A stretch of 64,000 bases of DNA from Nonomuraea gerenzanensis (lineage in GTDB: Bacteria > Actinomycetota > Actinomycetes > Streptosporangiales > Streptosporangiaceae): positions 5,580,001 through 5,644,000 of the forward strand of contig NZ_CP084058.1 of assembly GCF_020215645.1 (NCBI RefSeq), written 5' to 3'. The notes under the pieces were generated by a model, which was given only the letters and a program-made list of their open reading frames with translations, searched no databases and was not told the origin of the DNA. The translations under genes were made by a program, and so were the position numbers. Positions 17,477-25,068 of this stretch are shown here, piece after piece. Every line of letters starts with the position of its first letter. The stretch's first letter is position 1.

Positions 17477-18259
17477 GTGAACACGAACATGCAGGAGACC
17501 TACGAGACGATGCTGGGGCCGGCGCAGTCCTCGCCCTTCGTCCGGCCGACCGAGCGGATGGTGGCGGCACTCGGCGGCGTGAGCGCGGCCACCGCCTGCG
17601 CCAAGCTGCACCAGCTGGGCATCACCCGCACCTTCATCGACGGGCCCGTGCCGCTGCACCGCGAGCCGGACGTCCGCGTCACCGGGGGAGCGGTCACGCT
17701 GCAGTTCCTCCCGCAGCGGGAGGACGTCTTCTCCGGCGGCGAGCAGGAGGACGCCGAGCGCAGGACCGCGCTGTGGGCGGTGCTGGAGACCATCAGGCCC
17801 GGTGACGTGCTCGTCGTGTCGGCGCAGGCCAGCCACTTCACCGGCTGCCTCGGCGACATGCTGGTCCGCTACTTCAAGCTGCGCGGCGGCGCGGGCATCG
17901 TGGTGGACGGGCGGGTGCGCGACGCCGCCCGCGTGCGCGCCCTGGGCGTGCCGATCTGGTGCACGGGGGTGACGCCGCACTACGCGTCGCAGACCGAGCT
18001 GTTCCCGTCGGCGTTCAACGTGCCGGTGGGCGTGGGCGGCGCGCTGGTGACGCCCGGCGACCTCATCGTCGCCGACGAGGACGGCGCGGTCGTCGTGCCG
18101 CAGCGCAGCGCCGTCGCGCTGGCCGAGGACTCCCTGCTGCACCAGGACCGCGAGGAGTTCGCCCGGCGGCGGCTGGACGAGGGCGGGCGGCTGTCCGACT
18201 ACTACCCGCTGACCGGGGCCGGGCTGGAGGAGTACCTGGCCTCCCGGGACGCGGGCTGA
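17477..18259 (+). CDS. RraA-like aldolase/decarboxylase family protein
   Basis: 260 residues, GTG 17477. The core DMLVRYFKLRGGAGIVVDGR followed by VRDAARVRALGVPIW and the late GDLIVADEDGAVVVP are the metal-oxaloacetate/HMG-aldolase pattern of the RraA family. Members in sugar clusters are thought to cleave 2-keto-3-deoxy acids to pyruvate or to decarboxylate oxaloacetate with Mg. With a lactonase and a fucose dehydrogenase nearby, cleavage of a 2-keto-3-deoxy-L-fuconate derivative to pyruvate plus lactaldehyde is a reasonable inference. The N-terminal 60 residues are longer than in the RNase E regulator itself, arguing against a regulatory RraA role. Confidence 0.85.
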   Translation: MNTNMQETYETMLGPAQSSPFVRPTERMVAALGGVSAATACAKLHQLGITRTFIDGPVPLHREPDVRVTGGAVTLQFLPQREDVFSGGEQEDAERRTALWAVLETIRPGDVLVVSAQASHFTGCLGDMLVRYFKLRGGAGIVVDGRVRDAARVRALGVPIWCTGVTPHYASQTELFPSAFNVPVGVGGALVTPGDLIVADEDGAVVVPQRSAVALAEDSLLHQDREEFARRRLDEGGRLSDYYPLTGAGLEEYLASRDAG

Positions 18260-18261
18260 CC

Positions 18262-18295
18262 CCCTGGGAGCTGCCGGGCCCGGCAGCTCCCAGGG
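18262..18295. terminator. Bidirectional terminator
   Basis: A 34-nt perfect palindrome (17-bp arms beginning CCCTGGGAGCTGCC) fills the 40-bp gap between the convergent RraA-like and aldo/keto reductase genes. It can terminate both. Confidence 0.85.
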
Positions 18296-18299
18296 CCGA

Positions 18300-19301
18300 T
18301 CACCCCTCCAGCAGCTCGGACGGGACGAAGCCCTCCGCGGCGAGGCGGTGCCACAGCTCCGGCGGGATCTCGGCCCGGGCCGCCGCCGCGTTGGCGCGTA
18401 CCTCCTCCGCCGACCGGCACCCCACCACCACCGACCCCACGGCCGGATGCAGGTACGGGAACCGCAGCGCCGCCGCGGCGAGCGGCACCCCGAACTCCGC
18501 GCAGATCGCCCGGCACCGCCGCGCCCGCGCCAGCACCTCCGGCGGTGTCTCGCGGTAGTGGAACATCGCGCCCGGCCGGGGGTCGGCCAGCAGCCCGGTG
18601 TTGAACACCCCGCCCACCACGACCGTGGTCCCGGTCTTCGCGCACAGCGGCAGCAGGGTCGTCAGCGCATCGTGGTCGAGCAGCGAGAACCGGCCGGCGA
18701 TGAGGACCACGTCCGGCTCGAACTCGGCCACGTACGCCGCCAGCGGCTCGCAGTGGTTCATCCCGAAGCCGATCGCCCCCGCCAGCCCCTCCTCACGGAT
18801 CCTGCGCGCCGCCGGGTAACCGGTGCGCCGGATCTCCTCGCGGAAGTCGTCCGGGTCGTGCAGGAACAGCACGTCCACCGCCGGGCGGCGCAGCCGGCGC
18901 AGGCTCGACTCCAGCGACTCGCGCAGGCCGCGCTCGCTCCAGTCGGTGATCACCCGCTGCCCGGGCCGCAGCAACCAGCCGGCCTTCGTCGAGATCACCA
19001 CGCCGGGCGCTGCGCGGGGCGCTGCGCGGGGCGCTGTGCCGGGCGCTGTGCCGGGCGCTGTGCCGGGGGTCGCGCCGTCCGCCGCGCCGTCCATCGCGCC
19101 GTCCATCACGCCGTCCGCGAGGGCCCGGCCGAGCCGGTCCTCGGCCACCCCGTGGCCGTAGCGGGGGGCGGTGTCGAAGTACGTCATGCCCTCGGCCGCG
19201 GCGGCGGCCACCGTGGCGGCGGCGTCCCGCTCGCTCACCTGCGTGAAGAGGTTGCCGATGGGCGCGGTGCCGAGGCCCAGCCTGGGCAGCGCGACGCTCA
19301 T
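18300..19301 (-). CDS. D-threo-aldose (L-fucose) 1-dehydrogenase, AKR
   Basis: 333 residues. PRLGLGTAPIGNLFTQVSER, YFDTAPRYGHGVAEDRLGRA (Asp43, Tyr48), Lys106 in STKAGWLL and the LFLHDPDDF histidine give the AKR catalytic tetrad. The block TAPRYGHG with KAGWLLRPG is typical of D-threo-aldose 1-dehydrogenases that oxidise L-fucose to the lactone. Residues 64-100 are an unusual insertion built from MDGA-like and TAPG/RAAP-like repeats, encoded by 12-bp tandem units and absent from relatives. ATG 19301 overlaps the upstream gene's TGA by 4 bp. It supplies the lactone for the amidohydrolase at 21270. Confidence 0.88.
   Translation of the reverse strand: MSVALPRLGLGTAPIGNLFTQVSERDAAATVAAAAAEGMTYFDTAPRYGHGVAEDRLGRALADGVMDGAMDGAADGATPGTAPGTAPGTAPRAAPRAAPGVVISTKAGWLLRPGQRVITDWSERGLRESLESSLRRLRRPAVDVLFLHDPDDFREEIRRTGYPAARRIREEGLAGAIGFGMNHCEPLAAYVAEFEPDVVLIAGRFSLLDHDALTTLLPLCAKTGTTVVVGGVFNTGLLADPRPGAMFHYRETPPEVLARARRCRAICAEFGVPLAAAALRFPYLHPAVGSVVVGCRSAEEVRANAAAARAEIPPELWHRLAAEGFVPSELLEG
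19005..19119. repeat. In-frame 12-bp minisatellite inside AKR gene
   Basis: Five consecutive 12-bp units (GGGCGCTGCGCG twice, GGGCGCTGTGCC three times) from 19005 to 19064 are followed by a second array of about four units near GCGCCGTCCATC. The period is a multiple of three, so the frame survives changes in copy number. The encoded low-complexity insert lies between two conserved AKR blocks. Confidence 0.8.
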
Positions 19302-21190
19302 CCCGCCACCTCCCACGGCGGCGTCGCGCCGGTGGGGCGGGCGGCGTGCAGCGTCATGGCCAGCGTCAGCCGCACCTGCGTCCTGGCCGGCAGCCGGACG
19401 CCGACGTGCGGCCCCCCGACGGGCCGGGGCGGCTCGTCGTCGGCGCCGGCCGTGTCGATGCGGTGCTCGGCGAACGCGCCGCCCTGCACCACCAGCGAGC
19501 ACGCCTCGCCGCCCAGGTTGACCAGCTCGATCACCGTGCGGCCCGGGTCGATGGCGGACACCAGCGCCGCCACGTCCGGCGGCAGCCCGGAGCGGCGGCG
19601 CCCGGCGTCGAAGTAACGCACGTGCATCTGGGCCAGGCCGCCGTTGTAGAGCACCTGCGGCGAGCCGGTGGTGAGCTGCAGCAGCGCCTCCGTGACGACC
19701 GGGTTGCGGTCCTGCCAGTCGTGGATGCCGAACGCGTCGGGGCCGACGGCCGGGTCCACCGGGTCGTTCTCGATCGCGGCCACCCGCTCGGCGCAGGTGT
19801 CGGCGGCGCTGCGCAGCATCCGCTCGGGGTAGCCGGGGTTGCGGCCGGCGAGGTACTCGTACCAGGGCTCCTCGTGGCCCGACTCCTCCTTGGTGCGCTG
19901 GGTGTGCACCGCCGTCCAGTCCCAGCTCGACGCCTCCCGCAGCCGGTCGATCCGCTCGCGGTCGGCGGTGTCCCTGCTGAAGTGCCACAGGGCCACCGGG
20001 AGCTGGGTCGGCATGACGTTGTGGTCGAACCAGCCCGAGTCGTCGCGGCGCATCGGGGCCAGCAGCGTCGGCTCGTCCGCCAGCCCGCGCAGGTGGGGCC
20101 GCCAGCGCTTGGTGATCGTGCTCACCTCGGCCGGCCGCCGGGGCGCCGCCTCGCGCAGCACCGCGTCCAGGGGGTTGCGGGCCAGCTCCAGATAGGAGCG
20201 GTCGCCGGTGAGCAGCGCCGCGTTGGTCGCGCCGATGATCGCGGCGCTGCCGACCGGTGGCAGGCCGTGCGGCCAGGACCAGCCGTAGTGGCCGCCGTAC
20301 CAGCGGCCGTCCAGTTGCTCGCCGACGATGCCGTGCGTGCCGGCGTTGTCGGGGACGATCTCGCGGCCGTCCAGCCGCTCCCGCCAGGCGTCCACGTACT
20401 CGCGCACCCAGGCGGCGTGGCGGTCCTCGCCGCCGAGGAGGTGGGCGTTGGCGACGAGGCTGGTCGCGGCCAGGTTGACGATCGTGTCGCCGCGCCCCAT
20501 GCGCTCCCACATCACCTTGCCGTACGCGCGGGCGCGCGCCGGGTCGGCGGCCAGGTCGTCGAACGGGGCGGCCTCGGCGATCCAGTCGAGCGGCAGGCCG
20601 TAGGGGCGCAGCGCCAGGCTCCACGGGAAGTAGACGTCGTGGTCGCTGAAGCCCCAGCGCGGCCCCGCGGCGCCGTTGTGCGGGGCGCGGATCACCCGGT
20701 GCTCGGGGTCGTAGTTGGGGCCGCCGGGCAGGTAGAGGTCGGCGAAGCGGGCGGCCAGCTCCCTCAGCTCGCCGTCCTCGGGCTCGGCCAGGCACAGGCC
20801 GTAGAACAGCAGCAGGCCCTCGCCCTGGTGGAACCAGTCGTAGCCGCGCTCGAAGCCGTCCACCAGCATGCCCATCCCGGCGAGCTGCGCGGTGACGCCC
20901 CGCCAGTGCCTGCGGGCCGCGGCCAGCACGTCGTCGCTGCCGCCGAGCAGGTAGAGGGTCGGCCAGTTGAAGAACGCCTCGTAGAAGTCGTCCACGCCGT
21001 CGCGGCCGTCGAGCCCCTGGCCGAGCCGGTCGCGGAAGACCAGCCGGCCGTCGCCCTCGGTGTAGCGGTCGGCGAAGATCCGCCAGGCCTTGTCCTGCGC
21101 GGCGAACAGCTCGCGCTGCAGCCCGGCCCACGCGGGCGGGTCGGTCACGGGACGGCTCGCCAGCAGGGCCGGCGGGATTGGGATACGCAT
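19298..21190 (-). CDS. Unrecognised 630-residue cytosolic protein of fucose regulon
   Basis: About 630 residues from ATG 21190 (GTG 21202 also possible; neither has a strong ribosome site). No signal peptide. The first 450 residues are helix-rich with repeated aromatic patterns (FYEAFFNWPTLYLLGG, GYDWFHQGEGLLLFYGLCLA, WYGGHYGWSWPHGLPPVGSA), suggestive of an (alpha/alpha) barrel; the last 150 (LVSAIDPGRTVIELVNLGGE, VGVRLPARTQVRLTL) look like a beta-sandwich. This two-part plan is seen in several glycoside hydrolase and polysaccharide lyase families, but I recognise no family. It starts an operon with the fucose dehydrogenase (ATGA overlap) and has operator C just upstream, so it belongs to the pathway. 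Confidence 0.7.
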   Translation of the reverse strand: MRIPIPPALLASRPVTDPPAWAGLQRELFAAQDKAWRIFADRYTEGDGRLVFRDRLGQGLDGRDGVDDFYEAFFNWPTLYLLGGSDDVLAAARRHWRGVTAQLAGMGMLVDGFERGYDWFHQGEGLLLFYGLCLAEPEDGELRELAARFADLYLPGGPNYDPEHRVIRAPHNGAAGPRWGFSDHDVYFPWSLALRPYGLPLDWIAEAAPFDDLAADPARARAYGKVMWERMGRGDTIVNLAATSLVANAHLLGGEDRHAAWVREYVDAWRERLDGREIVPDNAGTHGIVGEQLDGRWYGGHYGWSWPHGLPPVGSAAIIGATNAALLTGDRSYLELARNPLDAVLREAAPRRPAEVSTITKRWRPHLRGLADEPTLLAPMRRDDSGWFDHNVMPTQLPVALWHFSRDTADRERIDRLREASSWDWTAVHTQRTKEESGHEEPWYEYLAGRNPGYPERMLRSAADTCAERVAAIENDPVDPAVGPDAFGIHDWQDRNPVVTEALLQLTTGSPQVLYNGGLAQMHVRYFDAGRRRSGLPPDVAALVSAIDPGRTVIELVNLGGEACSLVVQGGAFAEHRIDTAGADDEPPRPVGGPHVGVRLPARTQVRLTLAMTLHAARPTGATPPWEVAG

Positions 21191-21206
21191 GGAGAACACC
21201 AATCGT

Positions 21207-21223
21207 TCATCGATAGCCGATGA
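21207..21223. promoter_or_regulatory. Operator C of the fucose-type regulon (perfect)
   Basis: TCATCGatagcCGATGA, perfect 6-bp arms around a 5-bp spacer. It lies between the divergent 19298-21190 gene and the amidohydrolase gene starting at 21270 and defines the consensus of the set. Confidence 0.75.
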
Positions 21224-21269
21224 TATGAATCTTCTTGAGCCCGATTCCGCCTGTCAACACGGAGCCGAC

Positions 21270-22145
21270 GTGATCGACTGCCATGTCCACCTCTGGGACC
21301 TCGACCAGGGCCATCCCTGGATCCGGCCGGGGTCGCCGCACCACCGGACCTTCACCGCCGACGACCTGGCCGCGTCGGGCGCGGATGTCGTGGGGCTGAC
21401 CGGCGCGATCCTGGTCGAGGCGTCCCGGGGCGACCGCGCGGAGAACGTCCTGCTGCGCGACCTGCGCCTGCGCCACCCGGGCCTGCTCCTCGGCCACGTC
21501 GGCAACCTCAACACCTGCGCCGGGCTCGGCCCGGAGCGCTTCGCCGACTTGCTGGCGCGCACCCGGCCGAACGGCATGCGGCTCGGCGGCGCCTCCTGGG
21601 ACGCCACGCCGCCGGGCGCGCGGGCGCTGCTCCCCGTCCTGGCCCGGTACGGCGTCGCGCTCGAAGTCAACCTGCACCACGAGGCCGTCCCGGCGGCGGC
21701 CGAGGCCGCGGCCCGCCACCCGGGGCTGACCGTGATCGTCGACCATCTCGGCAATCCGGCGAACCTCGCCGCCGCCGACCCGGGGGAGTGGCGGGAGCAG
21801 GTGCGGCGGGCGGCCCGGATGCCCGGCGTGTTCATGAAGATCTCCGGACTGCTCACCCAGCAGCACGGCGTGCCGGAGGAGCGGGTGGCCGACCTGGTCG
21901 CGCACGCCGTCGGGGAGTTCGGCCCCGGCCGGTGCATGATCGGCTCCGACTGGCCGATCTGCCTGGCGCGCGGCTCCCGGGCCGCCTCGCTGCGGCTGGC
22001 CCGGCGCGGGCTGACCGGGCTGGACGACGCCGGTCGCGGGCTCGTGCTGAGCGGCACCGCCGGGCGCGCGTACGGCCTGACGCCTCAGGTTGACAACGAT
22101 CGGGGGCCCTGCTTCGATGCACCGGTTGCGATCGATAAGCGATGA
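21270..22145 (+). CDS. Amidohydrolase_2, L-fuconolactonase-like
   Basis: 291 residues from GTG 21270 with GGAG 5 nt upstream. It begins directly with VIDCHVHLWDLDQGHPWIRP (HxH metal pair), then PNGMRLGG, VIVDHLGNP and CMIGSDWPIC with the metal-binding Asp. This is the metal-dependent TIM-barrel family that includes L-fucono-1,5-lactonase and L-rhamnono-lactonase. With the D-threo-aldose dehydrogenase it would hydrolyse L-fuconolactone to L-fuconate. Transcribed from operator C; a further operator (D) lies over its last codons and precedes the CE7 esterase. Confidence 0.85.
   Translation: MIDCHVHLWDLDQGHPWIRPGSPHHRTFTADDLAASGADVVGLTGAILVEASRGDRAENVLLRDLRLRHPGLLLGHVGNLNTCAGLGPERFADLLARTRPNGMRLGGASWDATPPGARALLPVLARYGVALEVNLHHEAVPAAAEAAARHPGLTVIVDHLGNPANLAAADPGEWREQVRRAARMPGVFMKISGLLTQQHGVPEERVADLVAHAVGEFGPGRCMIGSDWPICLARGSRAASLRLARRGLTGLDDAGRGLVLSGTAGRAYGLTPQVDNDRGPCFDAPVAIDKR
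22129..22145. promoter_or_regulatory. Operator D of the fucose-type regulon
   Basis: CGATCGataagCGATGA, overlapping the 3' end of the amidohydrolase gene and ending 10 bp before the CE7 esterase start, so it can give that gene separate control. Confidence 0.6.
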
Positions 22146-22155
22146 TTGGTGGACG

Positions 22156-23154
22156 ATGGCACAGTTCGATCTGCCGCTTGACCAGCTTGAGCAGTACCGG
22201 CCGGCCCTGCCGGAGCCGCCCGACCTGGATGCGTTCTGGGCGAAGACGCTCGCCGAGAGCGACGCCTTCGACCTGGCGATGACGGCCGAGCCGGTGGCGA
22301 ACGGCCTGGCGACGATCGACACCTTCGACGTCACCTTCGCCGGCTACGGCGGCCATCCCGTCCGTGGCTGGCTGCACCTGCCGGTCACCCGGACGGGGCC
22401 GCTGCCCGTCGTGGTCGAGTACCTGGGCTACGGCAGCGGGCGCGGCGTGCCGCACGAGAAGCGGCTCTGGGCGTGCGCCGGCTACGCCCATCTCGTCATG
22501 GACAGCCGCGGCCAGGGAGCCGACACCCCCGACCCCGACGTCGCGACCGGCGACGTCGCGGCGCCCGGGTTCCTCACCCGCGGCGTGCTCGACCCGCAGC
22601 GCTACTACTACCGCCGCCTCTACACCGACGCGGTGCGCGCCGTGGCGGCCGTGCGCACCCACCCGGCGGTGGACCCGGCCAGGGTCGCGGTGACCGGCAC
22701 CAGCCAGGGCGGCGGCATCGCCCTCGCCGCCGCCGGCCTCGCGCCCGGCCTGCGGGCGGTCCTGCCCGACGTGCCGTTCCTGTGCTGCTTCCCGCGCGCC
22801 GCCACCTTCACCGACCAGCCCCCTTACGTGGAGATCACCCGGTACGTGAAGCTCCACCGCGCGCACGCGCAGACCGTGATGCGCACGCTGTCCTACTTCG
22901 ACGCCGCCGTCCTCGCCCGCCGGGCCACGGCCCCCGCGCTGTTCTCCGTCGGCCTCATGGACCGCATCTGCCCGCCGTCCACCGTCTACGCGGCCTTCAA
23001 CCACTACGGGGAACGCGCGGCGCTGCCGTCCGGCGACAAGCAGATCAGCGTCTACCCGTTCAACGACCACGAGGGCGGCGGCCCCGACCACGAGGTCGTC
23101 AAGCTCGCCTGGCTGGCCGACCGGCTGTCACCATCGATACCTGCTAAGCGATGA
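22156..23154 (+). CDS. Acetyl xylan esterase, CE7 (AXE1/CAH type)
   Basis: 332 residues, no signal peptide. MAQFDLPLDQLEQYRPALPE at the N-terminus and GYGGHPVRGWLHLPV followed by VEYLGYGSGRGVPHEK are typical of CE7. The catalytic triad is visible: Ser in VTGTSQGGG, Asp in MDRICPP and His in FNDHEGGG; the family RGQ motif appears as DSRGQG. CE7 enzymes remove acetyl groups from short xylo-oligosaccharides and cephalosporin C inside the cell. It would deacetylate imported oligosaccharides before glycosidases act. Its last eight codons overlap operator E of the gntR gene. Confidence 0.9.
   Translation: MAQFDLPLDQLEQYRPALPEPPDLDAFWAKTLAESDAFDLAMTAEPVANGLATIDTFDVTFAGYGGHPVRGWLHLPVTRTGPLPVVVEYLGYGSGRGVPHEKRLWACAGYAHLVMDSRGQGADTPDPDVATGDVAAPGFLTRGVLDPQRYYYRRLYTDAVRAVAAVRTHPAVDPARVAVTGTSQGGGIALAAAGLAPGLRAVLPDVPFLCCFPRAATFTDQPPYVEITRYVKLHRAHAQTVMRTLSYFDAAVLARRATAPALFSVGLMDRICPPSTVYAAFNHYGERAALPSGDKQISVYPFNDHEGGGPDHEVVKLAWLADRLSPSIPAKR
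23131..23154. promoter_or_regulatory. Operator E, long-spacer variant, gntR promoter
   Basis: CCATCG-N12-CGATGA: the same arms as sites A-D but the spacer is 12 instead of 5 bp. Compared with site D, seven bases (CCTGCTA) appear inserted in ATAAG. It lies 50 bp upstream of the gntR start and within the end of the esterase gene. Confidence 0.5.
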
Positions 23155-23203
23155 TCACTCTTATGATGAACAGGGGGACGCGACAGCGCATGATGGGGAA
23201 CAC

Positions 23204-23929
23204 ATGGCATCGACACCGCAAGTGAGCGGCTTCGCCTCGCGGCTGGCCACGAGCAAGGACTCCGTTCGCCCCACTCTGATCTCCGATCGAGTGTACGAGC
23301 TGCTCCGGCAGGCCATCGTCGAAGGAGACCTCGCGCCGAACGACCGCGTGGTGGAGTCGGAGATCGCCCGCCGGCTCGGGGTGAGTCAAGCGCCGGTCCG
23401 CGAGGCCGTCAAGCAGCTCGCCCGCGAGGGCCTGCTCGTGCACGTGCCGCGGCGCGGCAACTTCGTCGTCGAGATCTCCACCCAGGACGCCGAGTACGCC
23501 CGCCAGGTGCGCGAGCCACTCGAACGGCTGGCCGCCACCATGGCCGCCGAGCGCATCACCGCCGAGCAGCTCGGTGAGCTGGGCGAGCTGGTCGCCGAGA
23601 TGCGCGGGGCCGTGGAGGTCAACGACGTCGGCCGGTTCCGCGACGTCGACATCGCCTTCCACACCCGGGTCGTGCAGATCGCCGGCAATCCGTTCCTGAC
23701 CCGGATGTGGGAGGTGCTCGAACCCAACCTGCGTGCGCTGCGGGCCATCGCCGATCCACTGTTCGAGGGGGATTGGCGGGCGATGGCCGATGAGCACGGG
23801 CGGCTGGTCGCGCTGCTGGGCGATGGCGATGCCGCTACGGCTGCCGACGCGTTCGCCGATCACGCCGCCGGTCGTTCGCCGGTGCCTGATCGGCGTACGC
23901 GCAGGAAGTCGGCGGGCAGCGTCACGTGA
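23204..23929 (+). CDS. GntR/FCD regulator of the fucose-type regulon
   Basis: 241 residues. Residues 25-90 are the winged helix (LISDRVYELLRQAIVEGDLA, then SQAPVREAVKQLAREGLLVH), followed by the FCD domain (about 100-220) with an Asp/His pattern (DVDIAFHTRVVQIAGNPFL) that usually binds a metal and a carboxylate ligand. That suits sensing of fuconate or a keto-deoxy acid. The five matching inverted repeats upstream of its own gene and four other promoters are the probable targets. GGGGAA precedes ATG 23204. Confidence 0.9.
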   Translation: MASTPQVSGFASRLATSKDSVRPTLISDRVYELLRQAIVEGDLAPNDRVVESEIARRLGVSQAPVREAVKQLAREGLLVHVPRRGNFVVEISTQDAEYARQVREPLERLAATMAAERITAEQLGELGELVAEMRGAVEVNDVGRFRDVDIAFHTRVVQIAGNPFLTRMWEVLEPNLRALRAIADPLFEGDWRAMADEHGRLVALLGDGDAATAADAFADHAAGRSPVPDRRTRRKSAGSVT

Positions 23930-23947
23930 CCCACCGCCCCCGGTGGG
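23930..23947. terminator. Hairpin after gntR, before convergent kinase operon
   Basis: CCCACCG-cccc-CGGTGGG, a 7-bp perfect stem with a 4-nt loop immediately after the gntR stop codon. The remaining bases to 24063 show nothing else. Confidence 0.55.
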
Positions 23948-24063
23948 GGACGCACTGACGCCGGCCCCTTGGGGGTAGGACGCGCCCGACGTGCGTGGGA
24001 GTCGCCCGTCGGCCGCACGCGCGCGACGCCGCAGTGGGCGCTTCATCGGCGTGGTGGTGTCGT

Positions 24064-25068
24064 CTACCGGCCAGCCGCACCCTCCTCTGCCAGGGCATGG
24101 CGGAGCAGGGCGCGGGCGGCGTCCGGGTCCGGGAGCCCGGACGTGTCGCCGGGCGTGGCGACGACGCGCCCGGCCAGCTCGGTGCCGAGGCGGGTGGCCG
24201 CGCCAGGCCCGGCTCCCGACAGCCTGGCCGCCAGGTAGCCGCCGAGGAACGCGTCGCCCGCACCGACGGGATCACGCACCTCGCGGGCAGCGCTCGGCAC
24301 GTGCACGGGCCCCGATGCCCCCGCATACCAGGCGCCCTCGGGACCACCCTTGAGCACCACCTCCCCCACCCCGGCGGCCCTGGCCGCGGCGAACACCCGC
24401 GCCGGATCGCTCTCACCGAACAGCACCCGCGACTCGTCCTGCCCGAGCACCAGCAGCCCGGCCCTGGGCAGGAGCGGCGCGAGCGCGGGCACCGGCAGGG
24501 CGGGGCGCAGGTTCGGGTCGAGGACGACCAGGGCGTCTCCCGCCCGCTCACACAGGGCGGCGACCAGCCGGGCCGGTCCGGGCCCGAGCGCGGCTGTCAG
24601 GCCGGAGACCACCATCGCGCGGGGACGCCGGGCCAGGATCGGCCCGGCGTCGGGGACGTCCATGGCGGAGGCGGCCGAGCCCGCGCGGTAGTAGTGGACG
24701 CGCCGCCCGCCGTCCGGCCTGATCTCCTTGAAGAACACGCCGGTGGGACGGCCTGGGTCGGTGATCATCAGGCCGGTGTCCACGCCCCTGTCCGCCGCAT
24801 CGCGCAGCACGCGCGTCCCGAACGGGTCCGTCCCGACGCGCGAGGCGAACGCCGCCCGCAGGCCGAGCCGGGCGACCGCCGTGCACACGTTCAGCTCGGC
24901 GCCCGCGACGGAGGCGTCGAAGCGCGCCGCCCCCGCGAGGTCGTCCGCCTCCAGCAGCACCATGGCCTCACCGACACCCACCACGTCGAGCCGCCCGGCA
25001 TCGTCCTGCGCCCTGGCATCGGCCCGCGATGCGGCACCGGCTTCCGGCTCGGCTGCGTGGCCGGTCAT
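24064..25068 (-). CDS. PfkB sugar kinase (2-keto-3-deoxygluconate kinase-like)
   Basis: 334 residues from ATG 25068, overlapping the SDR stop by 4 bp (ATGA). DVVGVGEAMVLLEADD and AGAELNVCTAVARLG near the N-terminus and DPVGAGDAFLGGYLAARL near the C-terminus (Asp as catalytic base) define the PfkB/ribokinase family; VHYYRAGSAAS is a KDG-kinase-like substrate block. It would phosphorylate 2-keto-3-deoxygluconate or -galactonate with ATP, feeding the KDPG aldolase at 33942. Last gene of the four-gene operon 27888-24064. The first 35 residues before the core are variable. Confidence 0.85.
   Translation of the reverse strand: MTGHAAEPEAGAASRADARAQDDAGRLDVVGVGEAMVLLEADDLAGAARFDASVAGAELNVCTAVARLGLRAAFASRVGTDPFGTRVLRDAADRGVDTGLMITDPGRPTGVFFKEIRPDGGRRVHYYRAGSAASAMDVPDAGPILARRPRAMVVSGLTAALGPGPARLVAALCERAGDALVVLDPNLRPALPVPALAPLLPRAGLLVLGQDESRVLFGESDPARVFAAARAAGVGEVVLKGGPEGAWYAGASGPVHVPSAAREVRDPVGAGDAFLGGYLAARLSGAGPGAATRLGTELAGRVVATPGDTSGLPDPDAARALLRHALAEEGAAGR

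Noticed and set aside
17477..18259. RraA-like gene as a true regulator of RNase E
   Set aside because: It is longer than RraA and lies in a sugar-acid regulon; the aldolase-type motifs and setting favour an enzyme.
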